Shown here in pieces: positions 11,701 through 13,534 of a stretch of DNA of 13,534 nucleotides. Under the pieces are notes generated by a model. The model ran no database searches. It was given only the letters and a program-made list of their open reading frames with translations, and was not told the DNA's origin. Where the stretch lies: positions 1 through 13,534 of the forward strand of contig JAJDEC010000335.1 of assembly GCA_029259995.1 (NCBI GenBank). The letters are read 5' to 3'. Position numbers and translations under genes: made by a program. This stretch comes from Phycisphaerae bacterium (GTDB taxonomy: Bacteria > Planctomycetota > Phycisphaerae > UBA1845 > UTPLA1). How positions within the stretch are numbered: position 1 is the first letter of the stretch; every line of letters begins with the position of its first letter.

Positions 11701-13022
11701 TCGTTCATTCCACACAAGCCGAGTCGCGACTGCTGATCGTCAACGATCTGGATCGGCTCGCACCCATTGCTCGAAACGCGATCGCACCCATGCCGATCAG
11801 CGGCGTACGCTCGCTCCTCGCAGGTATCGCCGCCGTTCCGCGCATGGATACTGCGGCGATCCTCGTCGGCCACGATCCGACGTGCCGGCAGACTGAGTCC
11901 GCCATCCGCGCACTGCGCCATGCCGCAGGCCCCGACACGCGAATTATCTTCTGCTGCTCGCCCGCATACGAACAACTCGGCATGCGCGTCTGCGAGAATG
12001 GCGCAACGGATTACCTGATCTTCCCGCCCGAACGCTCAACGCTCCGCAAGGCGCTCCTCGGCGAACAGGCCGAGCCGCCGCAACCTATCGCACCCAAAGC
12101 CGAACTGGCGAGACCGCTGTCGTCTGTCGGGGCAAACGAGATCAGCCGCATCGCCCTGAACCTGCAGCGCGTCTTCGACAAACAGCTCGATACGCTGGGC
12201 GATCTCGCAGAAATGATCTGCCTCGGCATCGACGCACGAGGCGTCGAAGTGCAGGTCGGTCGCGAAATCGGCCGCGCCGGCCTCGATGCCGCCTCGAAAC
12301 AGGACGCCAGGCTGGCAGAGCTGATCGGACCACGCGAACGCCCCATCGGTCGCATCCGCGCCGGCCGAAGCGGTCGCGGCGAATACACGGCGGAAGATCG
12401 CGAGAAACTGAAGCAGTACGGCGTCCTCATTTTCCGCATGTTCGAGGCGGCGGCGAAACAATCTCAATGGCGCAAGCTCGCATTGACAGATGATCTGACG
12501 CGACTCCCCAATCGTCGCAGACTGCTGACGTTCATGAAAGACGTCCTGTCGCGATCCGAGCGCGAACGCGAGTCGACGACCGTCCTTTACTTCGATATCG
12601 ACGACTTCAAACGATACAACGACGCCTATGGCCACGTCGCTGGCGACGAAATCCTCCGGGAAGTCGGCAAGCTCTTCGTCCAGTGTTCACGCAAAACAGA
12701 CATGGTCGCTCGTTACGGCGGCGACGAATTCGTCGTCGTGTTCTGGGACGCCGAAAAGCCCCGCGCCGAAGGCTCGGAACATCCCAATCGCGTCTTCGAC
12801 GTGCTTCAGCGATTCAAGCGCGCACTCAACTCCCACGCATTCAGCCGCCTCGGCCCCGAAGCCGTCGGCTTCCTGACCATCAGTGGCGGACTCGCACGAT
12901 ATCCCGCACAAGGCACGACGCCGGAAGCACTCCTGGAAGCCGCGGACAAGGCGCTGTTTCAGGCGAAGGCCGCTGGCAAAAATCGATTCTTCGTGATCGG
13001 CGGCGAGAACGTTCCCGAGTAG
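11697..13022 (+). CDS. Diguanylate cyclase (pseudo-receiver, GAF-like, GGDEF)
   Basis: 441 residues. Makes c-di-GMP from two GTP. Residues about 8-122 are a receiver fold: RLLIVNDLD (11-19), TAAILVGHDPT (52-62), TRIIFCCSP (81-89), GATDYLIFPPERSTLRKAL (102-120). The position of the conserved Lys in DYLxKP is Phe 109 and the phospho-Asp site is not conserved, so phosphorylation is doubtful. Residues about 146-255 look like a small GAF-type sensor (VEVQVGREIG, PIGRIRAGRSGRGEYTAEDREKL). The GGDEF domain (263-437) is complete: DDLTRLPNRR (265-274), YFDIDDFKRYND (298-309) with metal-ligand Asp 300, RYGGDEFVVVF (339-349), and an RxxD inhibitory site (Arg 332 to Asp 335) five residues before GGDEF, suggesting product feedback. 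AAGKNR (425-430) is the usual ending. The ATG overlaps the upstream TGA, and GGAAAGGA precedes it by about five bases. Confidence 0.94.
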   Translation: MIVHSTQAESRLLIVNDLDRLAPIARNAIAPMPISGVRSLLAGIAAVPRMDTAAILVGHDPTCRQTESAIRALRHAAGPDTRIIFCCSPAYEQLGMRVCENGATDYLIFPPERSTLRKALLGEQAEPPQPIAPKAELARPLSSVGANEISRIALNLQRVFDKQLDTLGDLAEMICLGIDARGVEVQVGREIGRAGLDAASKQDARLAELIGPRERPIGRIRAGRSGRGEYTAEDREKLKQYGVLIFRMFEAAAKQSQWRKLALTDDLTRLPNRRRLLTFMKDVLSRSERERESTTVLYFDIDDFKRYNDAYGHVAGDEILREVGKLFVQCSRKTDMVARYGGDEFVVVFWDAEKPRAEGSEHPNRVFDVLQRFKRALNSHAFSRLGPEAVGFLTISGGLARYPAQGTTPEALLEAADKALFQAKAAGKNRFFVIGGENVPE

Positions 13023-13061
13023 CCATCAACGACGCCACGAACCCGTCGCTCACCACGCTGT

Positions 13062-13123
13062 GGAACCGGCGTCTTGAATGATGTGGAACCGGCTAATAGC
13101 CGGTTCGCTTCGACGCCGGCTCC
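13062..13123 (+). repeat. Nested inverted repeat after the GGDEF gene
   Basis: Outer arms of 12 bases (13062-13073 and 13112-13123) pair with one mismatch, and an inner hairpin has perfect 9-base arms (13086-13094 and 13098-13106) with an AAT loop. The left outer arm and the inner left arm share TGTGGAACCGGC (13060-13071 and 13083-13094 region). It begins 40 bases after the stop codon and could be the operon's transcript end or a REP-like element. A T-rich tail is lacking. Confidence 0.65.
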
Positions 13124-13199
13124 TTGTTGCACAAATTATGCCACATTGCATTTCAACGGATGACAGTTCACGATCGATTGCCGCATCCGACTTCATCGC

Positions 13200-13258
13200 G
13201 CCCCCGTCTGTGAGGCCGACTGACGATTCCGTAGCGGCCCCCATCTGTGGGGGCCGAC
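13200..13258 (+). repeat. Tandem GCCCCCRTCTGTG repeat, second copy a perfect hairpin
   Basis: Two copies of a 21-22 base unit beginning GCCCCCRTCTGTG and ending GGCCGAC occur at 13200-13220 and 13237-13258. The second copy forms a perfect 8-base stem (13236-13243 with 13248-13255, loop TCTG). The first copy is degenerate and pairs poorly. No open frame crosses it plausibly. Confidence 0.6.
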
Positions 13259-13329
13259 GAAAAGTTTGGTTCATCACGGACTTGCGGAACGACGGCGTAT
13301 AACACTCTGGAAGTTGGATTGCGCGCCGT

Positions 13330-13401
13330 GAATGATCCCGGAACGATCCATTGAGAATCGCCCGGGCGAATGATCCCGGAGGGATCCATTGAGAATAGCC
13401 C
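13330..13401 (+). repeat. Two 34-base direct repeats with GATCCC/GGGATC core
   Basis: Copies at 13330-13363 and 13368-13401 match at 31 of 34 positions and are separated by four bases (38-base period). Each starts GAATGATCCCGGA and ends CATTGAGAAT followed by a GCCC tail. In the second copy GATCCC-GGA-GGGATC makes a 6-base hairpin, and substitutions weaken it in the first. Similar units appear, from memory, in many planctomycete genomes. Confidence 0.7.
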
Positions 13402-13460
13402 TGCGATTTATCGCTGGGGCACGCGGCTCCAATGACCAATTTCCGTCCCGTAGGGACGGA
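13398..13460 (+). repeat. Two hairpins continuing the repeat array
   Basis: A stem of 4 plus 5 bases around a T-T mismatch (13398-13407 with 13410-13419) is followed by a perfect 8-base stem (13442-13449 with 13453-13460, loop GTA). Both arms sets are GC-rich and sit in regular succession between the 34-base repeats and the terminal hairpin. Confidence 0.55.
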
Positions 13461-13472
13461 CTGAGTCGCAAT

Positions 13473-13500
13473 CCCAGCCTTGAAAAGGCTGGGCTATTTT
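13473..13500 (+). terminator. Terminator-like hairpin closing the repeat array
   Basis: Perfect 9-base arms CCCAGCCTT and AAGGCTGGG (13473-13481 and 13485-13493), a GAA loop, then CTATTTT. This has the form of an intrinsic terminator on the plus strand, about 450 bases after the GGDEF gene. As part of the array it may be a repeat module rather than a dedicated terminator. From 13501 to the window end nothing was recognised. Confidence 0.55.
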
Positions 13501-13534
13501 CACGTCGTCCCTGCCTGGACTTGGTGGAATGCAG

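Noticed and set aside
13298..13303. TATAAC as a promoter -10 element
   Set aside because: No -35 at suitable spacing and no gene downstream within the window.
13330..13401. CRISPR-like direct repeats
   Set aside because: Only two copies separated by four bases; no unique spacers of 25-45 bases and no cas genes.
13050..13471. Several 65-129 codon minus-strand frames over the repeat array
   Set aside because: Their repeated peptides (e.g. ILNGSxRDHS) come from translating the 34-base DNA repeats, so they are not genes.

Overview
The window is about 13.5 kb of GC-rich bacterial chromosome with eleven credible protein genes (one cut by the left edge), ordinary housekeeping content and no sign of phage, plasmid, IS element, CRISPR, tRNA or rRNA. 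I infer a member of the Planctomycetota, probably Phycisphaerae-like. The basis is the combination of a DUF1844 protein, a secreted PQQ-type propeller with an acidic tail, a lone mreB without mreC/mreD, frequent GTG/TTG starts, and dispersed hairpin repeats of a kind I associate with planctomycete genomes. This is recollection and inference, not a database result.

Layout. Positions 1-3938 are read leftward: a secreted beta-propeller protein (2139-3938), a strong terminator, purH (272-1987), and 10 bases beyond it the start of a GNAT acetyltransferase that runs off the edge. A 590-base divergent intergenic region (3939-4528) carries outward-facing candidate promoters, one an almost perfect sigma70-type site. 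Rightward from 4529 come a membrane-anchored coiled-coil protein, a 54-residue single-pass membrane protein, mreB, an amidohydrolase of the TRZ/ATZ type and a DUF1844 protein. A PBP4-type D-Ala-D-Ala carboxypeptidase (9100-10635) reads leftward and meets the DUF1844 gene tail to tail. From 10930 a translationally coupled pair encodes a degenerate receiver protein with a FliM-like C-terminal motif and a diguanylate cyclase. The last 512 bases hold no gene but a dense array of inverted and direct repeats.

How the genes may work together. Cell envelope and shape are the common theme of the middle: the coiled-coil protein has the topology of MreC (short N-terminus, one membrane helix, long coiled coil, small beta domain) and lies just upstream of mreB. 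Its beta domain, which looks like the FlgT C-terminal domain, recurs in the divergently transcribed secreted propeller protein. DacB trims peptidoglycan. The right-hand operon is a c-di-GMP module whose first protein may dock onto a receiver-type partner.

Most noteworthy: the possible MreC-substitute cluster with its overlooked 54-aa membrane protein, the shared beta domain across the divergent promoter region, the FliM-like motif in a pseudo-receiver protein coupled to a GGDEF enzyme, the altered SxN motif of DacB, and the hairpin arrays at 7031-7098 and 13062-13500.
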